64,000 bases of DNA from Rhinopithecus roxellana (GCF_007565055.1 NC_044568.1:22808620-22872619); one strand, 5' to 3'. Positions 12,101-21,718 are shown, numbered from the stretch's first letter. The notes: generated by a model not told the origin, from the sequence alone. Translations and numbers: made by a program.

Positions 12101-12989
12101 TCTACACACTGATTTAAATGTGTCCCAGAGATTCTGGTATGTTGTATCTTTGTTCTCATTGGTTTCAAAGAACATCTTTATTTCCGCTTTCATTTCGTTA
12201 TGTACCCAGTAGTCATTCAGAAGCAGGTTGTTCAGTTTCCATGTAGTTGAGCGGTTTTGCTTTAGTTTCTTAGTCCTGAGTTCTAGTTTGATTGCACTGT
12301 GGTCTGAGAGACAGTTTGTTATAATTTCTGTTCTTTTACATTTGCTGAGGAGTGCTTTACTTCCAATTATGTGGTCAATTTTGGAATAAGTGCGATGTGG
12401 TGCTGAGAAGAATGTATATTCTGTTGATTTGTGGTGGAGAGTTCTATAGATGTCTATTAGGTCCGCTTGGTGCAGAGATGAGTTCAATTCCTGGATATCC
12501 TTGTTAACTTTCTGTCTCGTTGCTCTGTCTAATGTTGACAGTGGAGTGTTGAAGTCTCCCATTATTATTGTATGGGAGTCTAAGTCTCTTTGTAAGTCTC
12601 TAAGGACTTGCTTTATGAATCTGGGTGCTCCTGTATTGGGTGCATATATATTTAGGATAGTTAGCTCTTCCTGTTGAATTGATCCCTTTACCATTATGTA
12701 ATGGCCTTCTTTGTCTCTTTTGATCTTTGATGGTTTCAAGTCTGTTTTATCAGAGACTAGGATTGCAACCCCTGCTTTTTTTTTGTTCTCCATTTGCTTG
12801 GTAGATCTTCCTCCATCCCTTTATTTTGAGCCTATGTATGTCTCTGCATGTGAGATGGGTCTCCTGAATACAGCAGACTGATGGGTCTTGGCTCTTTATC
12901 CAGTTTGCCAGTCTGTGTCTTTTAATTGGAGCATTTAGTCCATTTACATTTAAGGTTAATATTGTTATGTGTGAACTTGATCCTGCCAT
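9160..12989 (-). pseudogene. L1 ORF2: L1-A ORF2 (endonuclease/reverse transcriptase), broken
   Basis: ORF2p would nick target DNA and reverse-transcribe L1 RNA. The start at 12989 matches the intact copy in L1-B. Four lesions were found. An A8 run has become A9 (T9 on the plus strand at 12776-12784), shifting frame near codon 71. A Leu codon has become TAG at 10973-10975. One extra C at about 10461 shifts frame near codon 843, the same lesion as in L1-C. A Lys codon has become TAA at 9418-9420. The endonuclease start and the RT motif FADD remain readable in fragments. No functional ORF2p can be made from this copy. Confidence 0.95.
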
Positions 12990-13052
12990 TATGATATTAA
13001 CTGGTTATTTTGCTCGTTAGTTGATGCAGTTTCTTCCTAGCCTCGATGGTCT

Positions 13053-14069
13053 TTACATTTTGGCATGTTTTTGCAATGGCTGGTACCGGTTGTTCCTTTC
13101 CATGTTTAGGGCTTCCTTCAGGGTCTCTTGTAAGGCAGGCCTGGTGGTGACAAAATCTCTAAGCATTTGCTTATCTGTAAAGGATTTTATTTCTCCTTCA
13201 CTTATGAAACTTAGTTTGGCTGGATATGAAATCCTAGGTTGAAAATTCTTTTCTTTAAGAACGTTGAATATTGGCCCCCACTCTCTTCTGGCTTGTAGAG
13301 TTTCTGCCGAGAGATCTGCTGTTAGTCTGATGGGCTTCCCTTTGTGGGTAACCCGACCTTTCTCTCTGGCTGCCCTTAAGATTTTTTCCTTCATTTCAAC
13401 TTTGGTGAATCTGGCAATTATGTGTCTTGGAGTTGCTCTTCTGGAGGAGTATCTTTGTGGCGTTCTCTGTATTTCCTGAATTTGAATGTTGGCCTGCCCT
13501 ACTAGGTTGGGGAAGTTCTCCTGGATGATATCCTGAAGAGTGTTTTCCAACTTGGTTCCATTTTCCCCCTCACTTTCAGGCACCCCAATCAGACGTAGAT
13601 TTGGTGTTTTTACGTAATCCCATACTTCTTGCAGGCTTTGTTCATTTCTTTTTCTTCTTTTTTCTTTTGGTTTCTCTTCTCGCTTCATTTCATTCATTTG
13701 ATCTTCAATCGCTGATACTCTTTCTTCCAGTTGATCGAGTTGGTTACTGAAGCTTGTGCATTTGTCACGTATTTCTCGTGTCATGGTTTTCATCTCTGTC
13801 ATTTCGTTTATGATCTTCTCTGCATTAATTAGTCTAGCTGTCAATTCTTCCACTCTTTTTTCAAGATTTTTAGTTTCTTTGCGCTGGGTACGTAATTCCT
13901 CCTTTAGCTCTGAGAAGTTTGATGGACTGAAGCCTTCTTCTCTCATCTCGTCAAAGTCATTCTCTGACCAGCTTTGATCCGTTGCTGGCGATGGGCTGCG
14001 CTCCTTTGCAGGGGGAGATACGCTCTTATATTTTGAATTTCCAGCTTTTCTGCCCTGCTTCTTCCCCAT
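13053..14069 (-). CDS. L1 ORF1: L1-A ORF1p, RNA-binding protein, open frame of 338 aa
   Basis: ORF1p is the trimeric nucleic-acid chaperone that coats L1 RNA in cytoplasmic RNPs. The 338-aa length equals that of human L1 ORF1p. The order is a short basic N-terminus, a coiled coil at about 50-150, an RRM at about 157-252 and a C-terminal domain. Conserved blocks seen include NEQSLQEVWDYVK, TPQRYSSRRATPRH and RREWGPIFNVLKEKNFQPR. The protein is identical to that of L1-C. The coiled coil differs greatly from human L1HS while the RRM and CTD are close to it. It probably has no function here beyond what L1 transcripts provide, since ORF2 is dead. Confidence 0.93.
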   Translation of the reverse strand: MGKKQGRKAGNSKYKSVSPPAKERSPSPATDQSWSENDFDEMREEGFSPSNFSELKEELRTQRKETKNLEKRVEELTARLINAEKIINEMTEMKTMTREIRDKCTSFSNQLDQLEERVSAIEDQMNEMKREEKPKEKRRKRNEQSLQEVWDYVKTPNLRLIGVPESEGENGTKLENTLQDIIQENFPNLVGQANIQIQEIQRTPQRYSSRRATPRHIIARFTKVEMKEKILRAAREKGRVTHKGKPIRLTADLSAETLQARREWGPIFNVLKEKNFQPRISYPAKLSFISEGEIKSFTDKQMLRDFVTTRPALQETLKEALNMERNNRYQPLQKHAKM

Positions 14070-15101
14070 CTTTGTGGTTTCATCTGTCTCTGGTCTTTGA
14101 TGATGGTGACGTACTGATGGGGTTTTGGTATAGGTGTCCTTCCTGTTTGATAGTTTTCCTTCTGACAGTCAGAAGGACTGTCTGTTGGTCTGTTGGAGAT
14201 TGCTTGAGGTCCACTCCAGACCCTGTTTGCCTGGGTATCAGCAGCAGAGGTTGCCGAAGATAGAATATTGCTGAACAGCGAGTGTACCTGTCTGATTCTT
14301 CCTTTGGAAGTTTCCTCTCAGGGGTGTACTCCACCCTGTGAGATGTGGGGTGTCAGACTGCCCCTAGTGGGGGATGTCTCCCAGCTAGGCTACTCAGGGG
14401 TCAGGGACCCACCTGAGCAGGCAGTCTGTCCGTTCTCAGATCTCAACCTCCGCGTTGGGAGATCCACGGCTCTCCCAAAGCTGTCAGACAGAGTCGTTCG
14501 CGTCTGCACCAGCCCCTGCTGCTTCCCCTGTTGGTCTTCAGCTGTGCGCTGTCCCCAGAGGTGGAGACTACAGAGACAGGCAGGCTTCCTTGAGCTGCTG
14601 TGAGCTCCACCCAGTTCGAGCTTCCCAGCGGCTTTGTTTACCTACTTAAGCCTCAGCAATGGCGGCTGCCCCTCCCCCAGCCTCGCTGCTGCCTTGCGGA
14701 TAGATCGCCGCAGACTGCTGTGTTAGCAGTGAGGGAGGCTCCGTGGGCGTGGGACCCTCCCGGCCAGGTGTGGGATATATTCTCCTGGTGTGCCTGCTTG
14801 CTTAAAGCGCAGTATTGGGGTGGGAGTTACCCGATTTTCTAGGTGTTGTGTGTCTCAGTTCCCCTGGCTAGGAAAACGGATTCCCTTCCCCCTTGCGCTT
14901 CCAGGTGAGGCGATGCCTCGCCCTGCTTCAGCTCTCGCTGGTCAGGCTGCAACAGCTGACCAGCACCGATTGTCCGGCACTCCCTAGTGAGATGACCCCA
15001 GTACCTCAGTTGAAAATGCAGAAATCACCGGTCTTCTGTGTCGCTCGCGCTGGGAGTTGGAGACTGGAGCTGTTCCTATTCGTCCATCTTGCTCATACTC
15101 C
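14070..15101 (-). promoter_or_regulatory. L1-A 5'UTR with internal and antisense promoter
   Basis: This 1,032-bp GC-rich region lies upstream of ORF1. In L1 the first 100 bp carry an internal RNA polymerase II promoter with a YY1 site, and the 5'UTR also has an antisense promoter. The YY1 core here is altered to AAGATGGACG. The region is about 120 bp longer than the roughly 910-bp human L1HS 5'UTR. I infer that it keeps the segment that younger hominoid L1s lost, which is known to bind the repressor ZNF93. Confidence 0.8.
14659..14703 (+). pseudogene. L1 ORF0: Remnant of antisense L1 ORF0 in L1-A, 14 codons then stop
   Basis: Primate L1s can encode a small antisense protein, ORF0, of about 70 aa from the 5'UTR. 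Here the ATG and the following codons (MAAAPPPASLLPCG) are recognisable, but TAG at 14701-14703 ends the frame. The frame therefore gives only 14 residues. The same stop is present in L1-B, and the corresponding plus-strand sequence of L1-C matches it. Confidence 0.65.
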
Positions 15102-15117
15102 CAGTATCATATTTTTC

Positions 15118-15525
15118 AAATGAAGTTGTCAAGGCAAGCTCTGGTCTCAGTGACCATGGCTTCCGAGCACCCTCAGTTTTATGAGCCAGCAAGGCAGAGA
15201 AGCACACAATGGAACCCTGCCAGTCATCCTCTGCCTGCAGCTTACTCTGTTTTGGCCTCAGGAAGTCACACAAAAGTCTTTTGGAAATATCTCCACTTGA
15301 TTTCTCTGGTCCAGGGGCTATTAGAATAGAGATCACGATCTTGCAATTCTTAAAACTAGGTTGACATCGTGTATCTGATGTGGGCAGGCTGTGTGTCCTT
15401 AAAGAGCCGTCACTTTTCCAAACCTCAGTTTTATTACCTCTAAAATGGGAACAATGGTAGCTGTAGAACTCGTGATGTTACGGTGAAGAGAAGTCCAAAT
15501 ATAGTTCTGAAATGTGGAGAATGTT
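15118..15525. other. Unique spacer between L1-A and L1-B promoters
   Basis: This 408-bp segment separates the two divergent L1 5' ends. The last part (about 15385-15490) resembles a MIR, with AACCTCAGTTTTATTACCTC and TAAAATGGGAACAATGG. No gene is seen. Both L1 sense promoters point away from it and both antisense promoters point into it. Confidence 0.7.
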
Positions 15526-15543
15526 AAAAAATTCTTATTCTCT

Positions 15544-16570
15544 GGAGCAAGATGGCGGAATAGGAACAACTCCAGTCTCCAACTCCCAGCGCGAGCGACA
15601 CAGAAGACCGGTGATTTCTGCATTTTCAACTGAGGTACTGGGGTCATCTCACTAGGGAGTGCCGGACAATCGGTGCTGGTCAGCTGCTGCAGCCTGACCA
15701 GCGAGAGCTGAAGCAGGGCGAGGCATCGCCTCACCTGGAAGCGCAAGGGGGAAGGGGATCCGTTTTCCTAGCCAGGGGAACTGAGACACACAACACCTGG
15801 AAAATCGGGTAACTCCCACCCCAATACTGCGCTGTAAGCATACAGGCATTCCAGGAGAATATATCCCACACCTGGCCGGGAGGGTCCCACGCCCACGAAG
15901 CCTCCCTCACTGCTAACACAGCAGTCTGCCGCGATCTATCCGCAAGGCAGCAGCGAGGCTGGGGGAGGGGCGCCCGCCATTGCTGAGGCTTAAGTAGGTA
16001 AACAAAGCCGCTGGGAAGCTCGAACTGGGTGGAGCTCACAGCAGCTCAAGGAAGCCTGCCTGTCTCTGTAGTCTCCACCTCTGGGGACAGCGCACAGCTG
16101 AAGACCAACAGGGGAAGTAGCGGGAGCCGGTGCAGACGCGAACGACTCTGTCTGACAGCTTTGGGGAGAGCCGCGGATCTCCCAACGCGGAGGTTGAGAT
16201 CTGAGAACGGACAGACTGCCTGCTCAGGTGTGTCCCTGACCCCTGAGTAGCCTAGCTGGGAGAAATCCCCCACTAGGGGCAGTCTGACACCCCACACCTC
16301 ACAGGGTGGAGTACACCCCTGAGAGGACACTTCCAAAGGAAGAATCAGACAGGTACACTCGCTGTTCAGCAATATTCTATCTTCGGCAACCTCTGCTGCT
16401 GATACCCAGGCAAACAGGGTCTGGAGTGGACCTCAAGCAATCTCCAACAGACCAACAGAGAGTCCTTCTGACTGTCAGAAGGAAAACTATCAAACAGGAA
16501 GGACACCTATACCAAAACCCCATCAGTTCGTCACCACCATCAAAGACCAGAGACAGATAAAACCACAAAG
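15544..16570 (+). promoter_or_regulatory. L1-B 5'UTR with internal promoter and YY1-like site
   Basis: The 1,027-bp 5'UTR begins GGAGCAAGATGGCGGAATAG. The AAGATGGCGG core at 15549-15558 fits the YY1 consensus slightly better than the AAGATGGCCG of L1-C and of human L1. YY1 directs the correct start site of L1 transcripts. An antisense promoter is expected in the same region from knowledge of primate L1s. No TATA box is apparent, as usual for L1. Confidence 0.8.
15936..15980 (-). pseudogene. L1 ORF0: Remnant of antisense L1 ORF0 in L1-B, 14 codons then stop
   Basis: On the minus strand the start ATG is at 15980 and the frame reads MAGAPPPASLLPCG before TAG at 15938-15936. The first nine residues agree with what I recall of the human ORF0 N-terminus, and the stop removes the rest. 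Because the otherwise intact L1-B has it, the stop is not simply decay of a dead copy. Confidence 0.65.
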
Positions 16571-17587
16571 ATGGGGAAGAAGCAGGGCAGAAAAGCTGGA
16601 AATTCAAAAAATAAGAGCGCATCTCCCCCTGCAAAGGAGCGCAGCCCATCACCAGCAACGGATCAAAGCTGGTCAGAGAATGACTTGGACGAGAGGAGAG
16701 AAGAAGGCTTCAGTCCATCAAACTTATCAGAGCTAAAGGAGGAATTACGTACCCAGCGCAAAGAAACTAAAAATCTTGAAAAAAGAGTGGAAGAATTGAC
16801 AGCTAGACTCATTAATGCAGAGAAGATCATAAACGAAATGACAGAGATGAAAACCATGACACGAGAAATACGTGACAAATGCACAAGCTTCAGTAACCGA
16901 CTCGATCAACTGGAAGAAAGAGTATCAGCGATTGAAGATCAAATGAATGAAATGAAGCGAGAAGAGAAACCAAAAGAAAAAAGAAGAAAAAGAAATGAGC
17001 AAAGCCTGCAAGAAGTATGGGATTACGTAAAAAGACCAAATCTACGTCTGATTGGGGTGCCTGAAAGTGAGGGGGAAAATGGAACCAAGTTGGAAAACAC
17101 TCTTCAGGATATCATCCAGGAGAACTTCCCCAACCTAGTAGGGCAGGCCAACATTCAAATTCAGGAAATACAGAGAACGCCACAAAGATACTCCTCGAGA
17201 AGAGCAACTCCAAGACACATAATTGCCAGATTCACCAAAGTTGAAATGAAGGAAAAAATCTTAAGGGCAGCCAGAGAGAAAGGTCGGGTCACCCACAAAG
17301 GGAAGCCCATCAGACTAACAGCAGATCTCTCGGCAGAAACTCTACAAGCCAGAAGAGAGTGGGGGCCAATATTCAACGTTCTTAAAGAAAAGAATTTTCA
17401 ACCCAGAATTTCATATCCAGCCAAACTAAGTTTCATAAGTGAAGGAGAAATAAAATCCTTTACAGATAAGCAAATGCTTAGAGATTTTGTCACCACCAGG
17501 CCTGCCTTACAAGAGACCCTGAAGGAAGCCCTAAACATGGAAAGGAACAACCGGTACCAGCCATCGCAAAAACTTGGCAAAATGTAA
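16571..17587 (+). CDS. L1 ORF1: L1-B ORF1p, L1 RNA-binding chaperone, 338 aa
   Basis: The frame is open from ATG to stop with the usual family length. An N-terminal basic segment (MGKKQGRKAGNSK) precedes a heptad-rich coiled coil at about residues 50-150 that mediates trimer formation. The RRM (about 157-252) and C-terminal domain (about 253-338) contain the conserved TPQRYSSRRATPRH and RREWGPIFNVLKEKNF blocks. It differs from the L1-A and L1-C proteins at about a dozen sites, mostly near the N-terminus and at the C-terminal end. ORF2 starts 63 bp downstream, the normal L1 arrangement, and is translated by reinitiation in known L1s. Confidence 0.96.
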   Translation: MGKKQGRKAGNSKNKSASPPAKERSPSPATDQSWSENDLDERREEGFSPSNLSELKEELRTQRKETKNLEKRVEELTARLINAEKIINEMTEMKTMTREIRDKCTSFSNRLDQLEERVSAIEDQMNEMKREEKPKEKRRKRNEQSLQEVWDYVKRPNLRLIGVPESEGENGTKLENTLQDIIQENFPNLVGQANIQIQEIQRTPQRYSSRRATPRHIIARFTKVEMKEKILRAAREKGRVTHKGKPIRLTADLSAETLQARREWGPIFNVLKEKNFQPRISYPAKLSFISEGEIKSFTDKQMLRDFVTTRPALQETLKEALNMERNNRYQPSQKLGKM

Positions 17588-17650
17588 AGACCATCGAGGC
17601 TAGGAAGAAACTGCATCAACTAACGAGCAAAATAACCAGTTAATATCATA

Positions 17651-20600
17651 ATGGCAGGATCAAGTTCACACATAACAATATTAACCTTAAATGTTAATGG
17701 ACTAAATGCTCCAATTAAAAGACACAGACTGGCAAACTGGATAAAGAGTCAAGACCCATCAGTCTGCTGTATTCAGGAGACCCATCTCACATGCAGAGAC
17801 ATACATAGGCTCAAAATAAAGGGATGGAGGAAGATCTACCAAGCGAATGGAGAACAAAAAAAAGCAGGGGTTGCAATCCTAGTCTCTGATAAAACAGACT
17901 TTAAACCATCAAAGATCAAAAGAGACAAAGAAGGCCATTACATAATGGTAAAGGGATCAATTCAACAGGAAGAGCTAACTCTCCTAAATATATATGCACC
18001 CAATACAGGAGCACCCAGATTCATAAAGCAAGTCCTTAGAGACTTACAAAGAGACTTAGACTCCCATACAATAATAATGGGGGACTTCAACACTCCGCTG
18101 TCAACATTAGACAGATCAACGAGACAGAAAGTTAACAAGGATATCCAGGAATTGAACTCATCTCTGCACCAAGCGGACCTAATAGACATCTATAGAACTC
18201 TCCACCCCAAATCAACAGAATATACATTCTTCTCAGCACCACATCGCACTTATTCCAAAATTGACCACATAATTGGAAGTAAAGCACTCCTCAGCAAATG
18301 TAAAAGAACAGAAATTATAACAAACTGTCTCTCAGACCACAGTGCAATCAAACTAGAACTCAGGACTAAGAAACTCAATCAAAACCGCTCAACTACATGG
18401 AAACTGAACAACCTGCTCCTGAATGACTACTGGGTACATAACGAAATGAAAGCGGAAATAAAGATGTTCTTTGAAACCAATGAGAACAAAGATACAACAT
18501 ACCAGAATCTCTGGGACACATTTAAAGCAGTGTGTAGAGGGAAATTTATAGCACTAAATGCCCACAAGAGAAAGCAGGAAAGATCTAAAATTGACACTCT
18601 AACATCACAATTAAAAGAACTAGAGAGGCAAGAGCAATCACATTCAAAAGCTAGCAGAAGGCAAGAAATAACTAAGATCAGAGCAGAACTGAAGGAGATA
18701 GAGACACAAAAAACCCTCCAAAAAATCAATGAATCCAGGAGTTGGTTTTTTGAAAAGATCAACAAAATTGACAGACCGCTAGCAAGGCTAATAAAGAAAA
18801 AAAGAGAGAGGAATCAAATAGATGCAATAAAAAATGATAAAGGGGATATCACCACTGACCCCACAGAAATACAAACTACCATCAGAGAATACTATAAACG
18901 CCTCTACGCAAATCAACTAGAAAATCTAGAAGAAATGGATAATTTCCTGGACACTTACACTCTCCCAAGGCTAAACCAGGAAGAAGTTGAATCCCTGAAT
19001 AGACCAATAGCAGGCTCTGAAATTGAGGCAACAATTAATAGCCTACCCACCAAAAAAAGTCCAGGACCAGATGGATTCACAGCTGAATTCTACCAGAGGT
19101 ACAAGGAGGAGCTGGTACCATTCCTTCTGAAACTATTCCAATCAATAGAAAAAGAGGGAATCCTCCCTAACTCATTTTATGAGGCCAACATCATCCTGAT
19201 ACCAAAGCCTGGCAGAGACACAACAAAAAAAGAGAATTTTAGACCAATATCCCTGATGAACATTGATGCAAAAATCCTCAATAAAATACTGGCAAACCGG
19301 ATTCAGCAGCACATCAAAAAGCTTATCCACCATGATCAAGTGGGCTTCATCCCTGGGATGCAAGGCTGGTTCAACATTCGCAAATCAATAAACGTAATCC
19401 AGCATATAAACAGAACCAAAGACAAGAACCACATGATTGTCTCAATAGATGCAGAAAAGGCTTTTGACAAAATTCAACAGCCCTTCATGCTAAAAACGCT
19501 CAATAAATTCGGTATTGATGGAACGTACCTCAAAATAATAAGAGCTATTTATGACAAACCCACAGCTAATATCATACTGAATGGGCAAAAACTGGAAAAA
19601 TTCCCTTTGAAAACTGGCACAAGACAGGGATGCCCTCTCTCACCACTCCTATTCAACATAGTGTTGGAAGTTCTGGCTAGGGCAATCAGGCAAGAGAAAG
19701 AAATCAAGGGTATCCAGTTAGGAAAAGAAGAAGTCAAATTGTCCCTGTTTGCAGATGACATGATTGTATATTTAGAAAACCCCATCGTCTCAGCCCAAAA
19801 TCTCCTTAAGCTGATAAGCAACTTCAGCAAAGTCTCAGGATACAAAATTAATGTGCAAAAATCACAAGCATTCTTATACACCAGCAACAGACAAGCAGAG
19901 AGCCAAATCAGGAATGAACTTCCATTCACAATTGCTTCAAAGAGAATAAAATACCTAGGAATCCAGCTTACAAGGGATGTAAAGGACCTCTTCAAGGAGA
20001 ACTACAAACCACTGCTCAGTGAAATCAAAGAGGACACAAACAAATGGAAGAACATACCATGCTCATGGATAGGAAGAATCAATATCGTGAAAATGGCCAT
20101 ACTCCCCAAGGTTATTTATAGATTCAATGCCATCCCCATCAAGCTACCAATGACTTTCTTCACAGAATTGGAAAAAACTGCTTTAAAGTTCATATGGAAC
20201 CAAAAAAGAGCCCGCATTGCCAAGACAATCCTAAGTCAAAAGGACAAAGCTGGAGGCGTCACGCTACCTGACTTCAAACTATACTACAAGGCTACAGTAA
20301 CCAAAACAGCATGGTACTGGTACCAAAACAGAGATATAGACCAATGGAACAGAACAGAGTCCTCAGAAATAATACCGCACATCTACAGCCATCTGATCTT
20401 TGACAAACCTGAGAGAAACAAGAAATGGGGAAAGGATTCCCTATTTAATAAATGGTGCTGGGAAAATTGGCTAGCCATAAGTAGAAAGCTGAAACTGGAT
20501 CCTTTCCTTACCCCTTATACGAAGATTAATTCAAGATGGATTAGAGACTTAAATGTTAGACCTAATACCATAAAAACCCTAGAAGAAAATCTAGGTAGTA

Positions 20601-21478
20601 CCATTCAGGACATAGGCATGGGCAAGGACTTCATGTCTAAAACACCAAAAGCAACGGCAGCAAAAGCCAAAATTGACAAATGGGATCTAATTAAACTAAA
20701 GAGCTTCTGCACAGCAAAAGAAACTACCATCAGAGTGAACAGGCAACCTACAGAATGGGAGAAAATTTTTGCAACCTACTCATCTGACAAAGGGCTAATA
20801 TCCAGAATCTACAAAGAACTCAAACAAATATACGAGAAAAAAACAAACAACCCCATCAAAAAGTGGGGAAAGGATATGAACAGACATTTCTCAAAAGAAG
20901 ATATTCATACAGCCAACAGACACATGAAAAAATGCTCATCATCACTGGCCATCAGAGAAATGCAAATCAAAACCACAATGAGATACCATCTCACACCAGT
21001 TAGAATGGCAATCATTAAGAAGTCAGGAAACAACAGGTGTTGGAGAGGATGTGGAGAAATAGGAACACTTTTACACTGTTGGTGGGATTGTAAACTAGTT
21101 CAACCATTATGGAAAAGAGTATGGCAATTCCTCAAGGATCTAGAACTAGATGTACCATATGACCCAGCCATCCCACTACTGGGTATATACCCAAAGGATT
21201 ATAAATTATTCTACTACAAAGACACATGTACACGTATGTTTATTGCGGCACTATTCACAATAGCAAAGACTTGGAATCAACCCAAATGTCCATCTGTGAC
21301 AGACTGGATTAAGAAAATGTGGCACATATACACCATGGAATACTATGCAGCCATAAAAAAGGATGAGTTTGCGTCCTTTGTAGGGACATGGATGCAGCTG
21401 GAAACCATCATTCTTAGCAAACTATCACAAGAAGAGAAAACCAAACACCGCATGTTCTCACTCATAGGTGGGAACTGA
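17651..21478 (+). CDS. L1 ORF2: L1-B ORF2p, endonuclease and reverse transcriptase, intact 1275 aa
   Basis: The length equals that of active human L1 ORF2p. The N-terminal AP-like endonuclease has Asn14, Glu43, Asp145 and Asn147 by direct count, and the SDHS motif that holds the late catalytic Asp/His. The reverse transcriptase (about 498-773) has the motif FADD with Asp702 and Asp703 at 19754-19759. The C-terminal cysteine-rich motif begins at Cys1130 (21038) and reads C-x3-C-x7-H-x4-C. No stop or frameshift is present. Known L1 ORF2p performs target-primed reverse transcription of its own RNA and also moves Alu. Activity is inferred from intactness only. Confidence 0.97.
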   Translation: MAGSSSHITILTLNVNGLNAPIKRHRLANWIKSQDPSVCCIQETHLTCRDIHRLKIKGWRKIYQANGEQKKAGVAILVSDKTDFKPSKIKRDKEGHYIMVKGSIQQEELTLLNIYAPNTGAPRFIKQVLRDLQRDLDSHTIIMGDFNTPLSTLDRSTRQKVNKDIQELNSSLHQADLIDIYRTLHPKSTEYTFFSAPHRTYSKIDHIIGSKALLSKCKRTEIITNCLSDHSAIKLELRTKKLNQNRSTTWKLNNLLLNDYWVHNEMKAEIKMFFETNENKDTTYQNLWDTFKAVCRGKFIALNAHKRKQERSKIDTLTSQLKELERQEQSHSKASRRQEITKIRAELKEIETQKTLQKINESRSWFFEKINKIDRPLARLIKKKRERNQIDAIKNDKGDITTDPTEIQTTIREYYKRLYANQLENLEEMDNFLDTYTLPRLNQEEVESLNRPIAGSEIEATINSLPTKKSPGPDGFTAEFYQRYKEELVPFLLKLFQSIEKEGILPNSFYEANIILIPKPGRDTTKKENFRPISLMNIDAKILNKILANRIQQHIKKLIHHDQVGFIPGMQGWFNIRKSINVIQHINRTKDKNHMIVSIDAEKAFDKIQQPFMLKTLNKFGIDGTYLKIIRAIYDKPTANIILNGQKLEKFPLKTGTRQGCPLSPLLFNIVLEVLARAIRQEKEIKGIQLGKEEVKLSLFADDMIVYLENPIVSAQNLLKLISNFSKVSGYKINVQKSQAFLYTSNRQAESQIRNELPFTIASKRIKYLGIQLTRDVKDLFKENYKPLLSEIKEDTNKWKNIPCSWIGRINIVKMAILPKVIYRFNAIPIKLPMTFFTELEKTALKFIWNQKRARIAKTILSQKDKAGGVTLPDFKLYYKATVTKTAWYWYQNRDIDQWNRTESSEIIPHIYSHLIFDKPERNKKWGKDSLFNKWCWENWLAISRKLKLDPFLTPYTKINSRWIRDLNVRPNTIKTLEENLGSTIQDIGMGKDFMSKTPKATAAKAKIDKWDLIKLKSFCTAKETTIRVNRQPTEWEKIFATYSSDKGLISRIYKELKQIYEKKTNNPIKKWGKDMNRHFSKEDIHTANRHMKKCSSSLAIREMQIKTTMRYHLTPVRMAIIKKSGNNRCWRGCGEIGTLLHCWWDCKLVQPLWKRVWQFLKDLELDVPYDPAIPLLGIYPKDYKLFYYKDTCTRMFIAALFTIAKTWNQPKCPSVTDWIKKMWHIYTMEYYAAIKKDEFASFVGTWMQLETIILSKLSQEEKTKHRMFSLIGGN

Positions 21479-21713
21479 ACAATGAGATCACTTGGACTCG
21501 GGAAGGGGAACATCACACACTGGGGTCTATCATGGGGAGGGGGGAGGGGGGAGGGGGGAGGAGGGAGGGATTGCATTGGGGAGTTATACATGATATAAAT
21601 GATGAATTGATGGGTGCTGACGAGTTGATGGGTGCAGCACACCAACATGGCATAAGTATACATATGTAACAAACCTGCACGTTATGCACATGTACCCTAG
21701 AACTTAAAGTATA

Positions 21714-21715
<2 letters not shown>
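21479..21715 (+). other. L1-B 3'UTR with G-rich tract and 18-bp tandem unit
   Basis: A guanine-rich run (21534-21569, repeated GGGGAG units) can form a G-quadruplex, a known L1 3'UTR feature. At 21601-21636 two 18-bp units (GATGAATTGATGGGTGCT and GACGAGTTGATGGGTGCA) stand in tandem. The same duplication is present in L1-A, L1-C and L1-D, so it belongs to the lineage. I do not recognise it from human L1HS. Confidence 0.85.

Positions 21716-21718
<3 letters not shown>
21713..21718 (+). terminator. L1-B polyadenylation signal AATAAA
   Basis: AATAAA sits at the very end of the 3'UTR and merges directly with the poly(A) run that continues to 21770. L1 polyadenylation signals are known to be weak and allow read-through. 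Confidence 0.8.

Larger units (their letters stand above)
8905..15117 (-). mobile_element. L1: L1-A: full-length young L1 LINE, ORF2 broken
   Basis: The element body is 8921-15101 on the minus strand. A 16-bp TSD (CAGTATCATATTTTTC) sits at 8905-8920 and 15102-15117. The 5' end reads GAGCAAGATGGACGAATAGG on the minus strand, so the promoter end is present. Layout on the minus strand is 5'UTR (15101-14070), ORF1 (14069-13053), spacer, ORF2 (12989-9160), 3'UTR (9159-8941) and poly(A) (8940-8921, one interruption). ORF1 is open. ORF2 has two frameshifts and two stops. The 5' end lies 442 bp from that of L1-B, which points the other way. Confidence 0.98.

Noticed and set aside
14268..14603. Long antisense frames in the L1 5'UTRs (up to 111 codons), also at 16046-16372 and 31858-32193
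   Set aside because: They recur because the L1 copies recur. They are not ORF0 by sequence, and no known protein comes from that frame.
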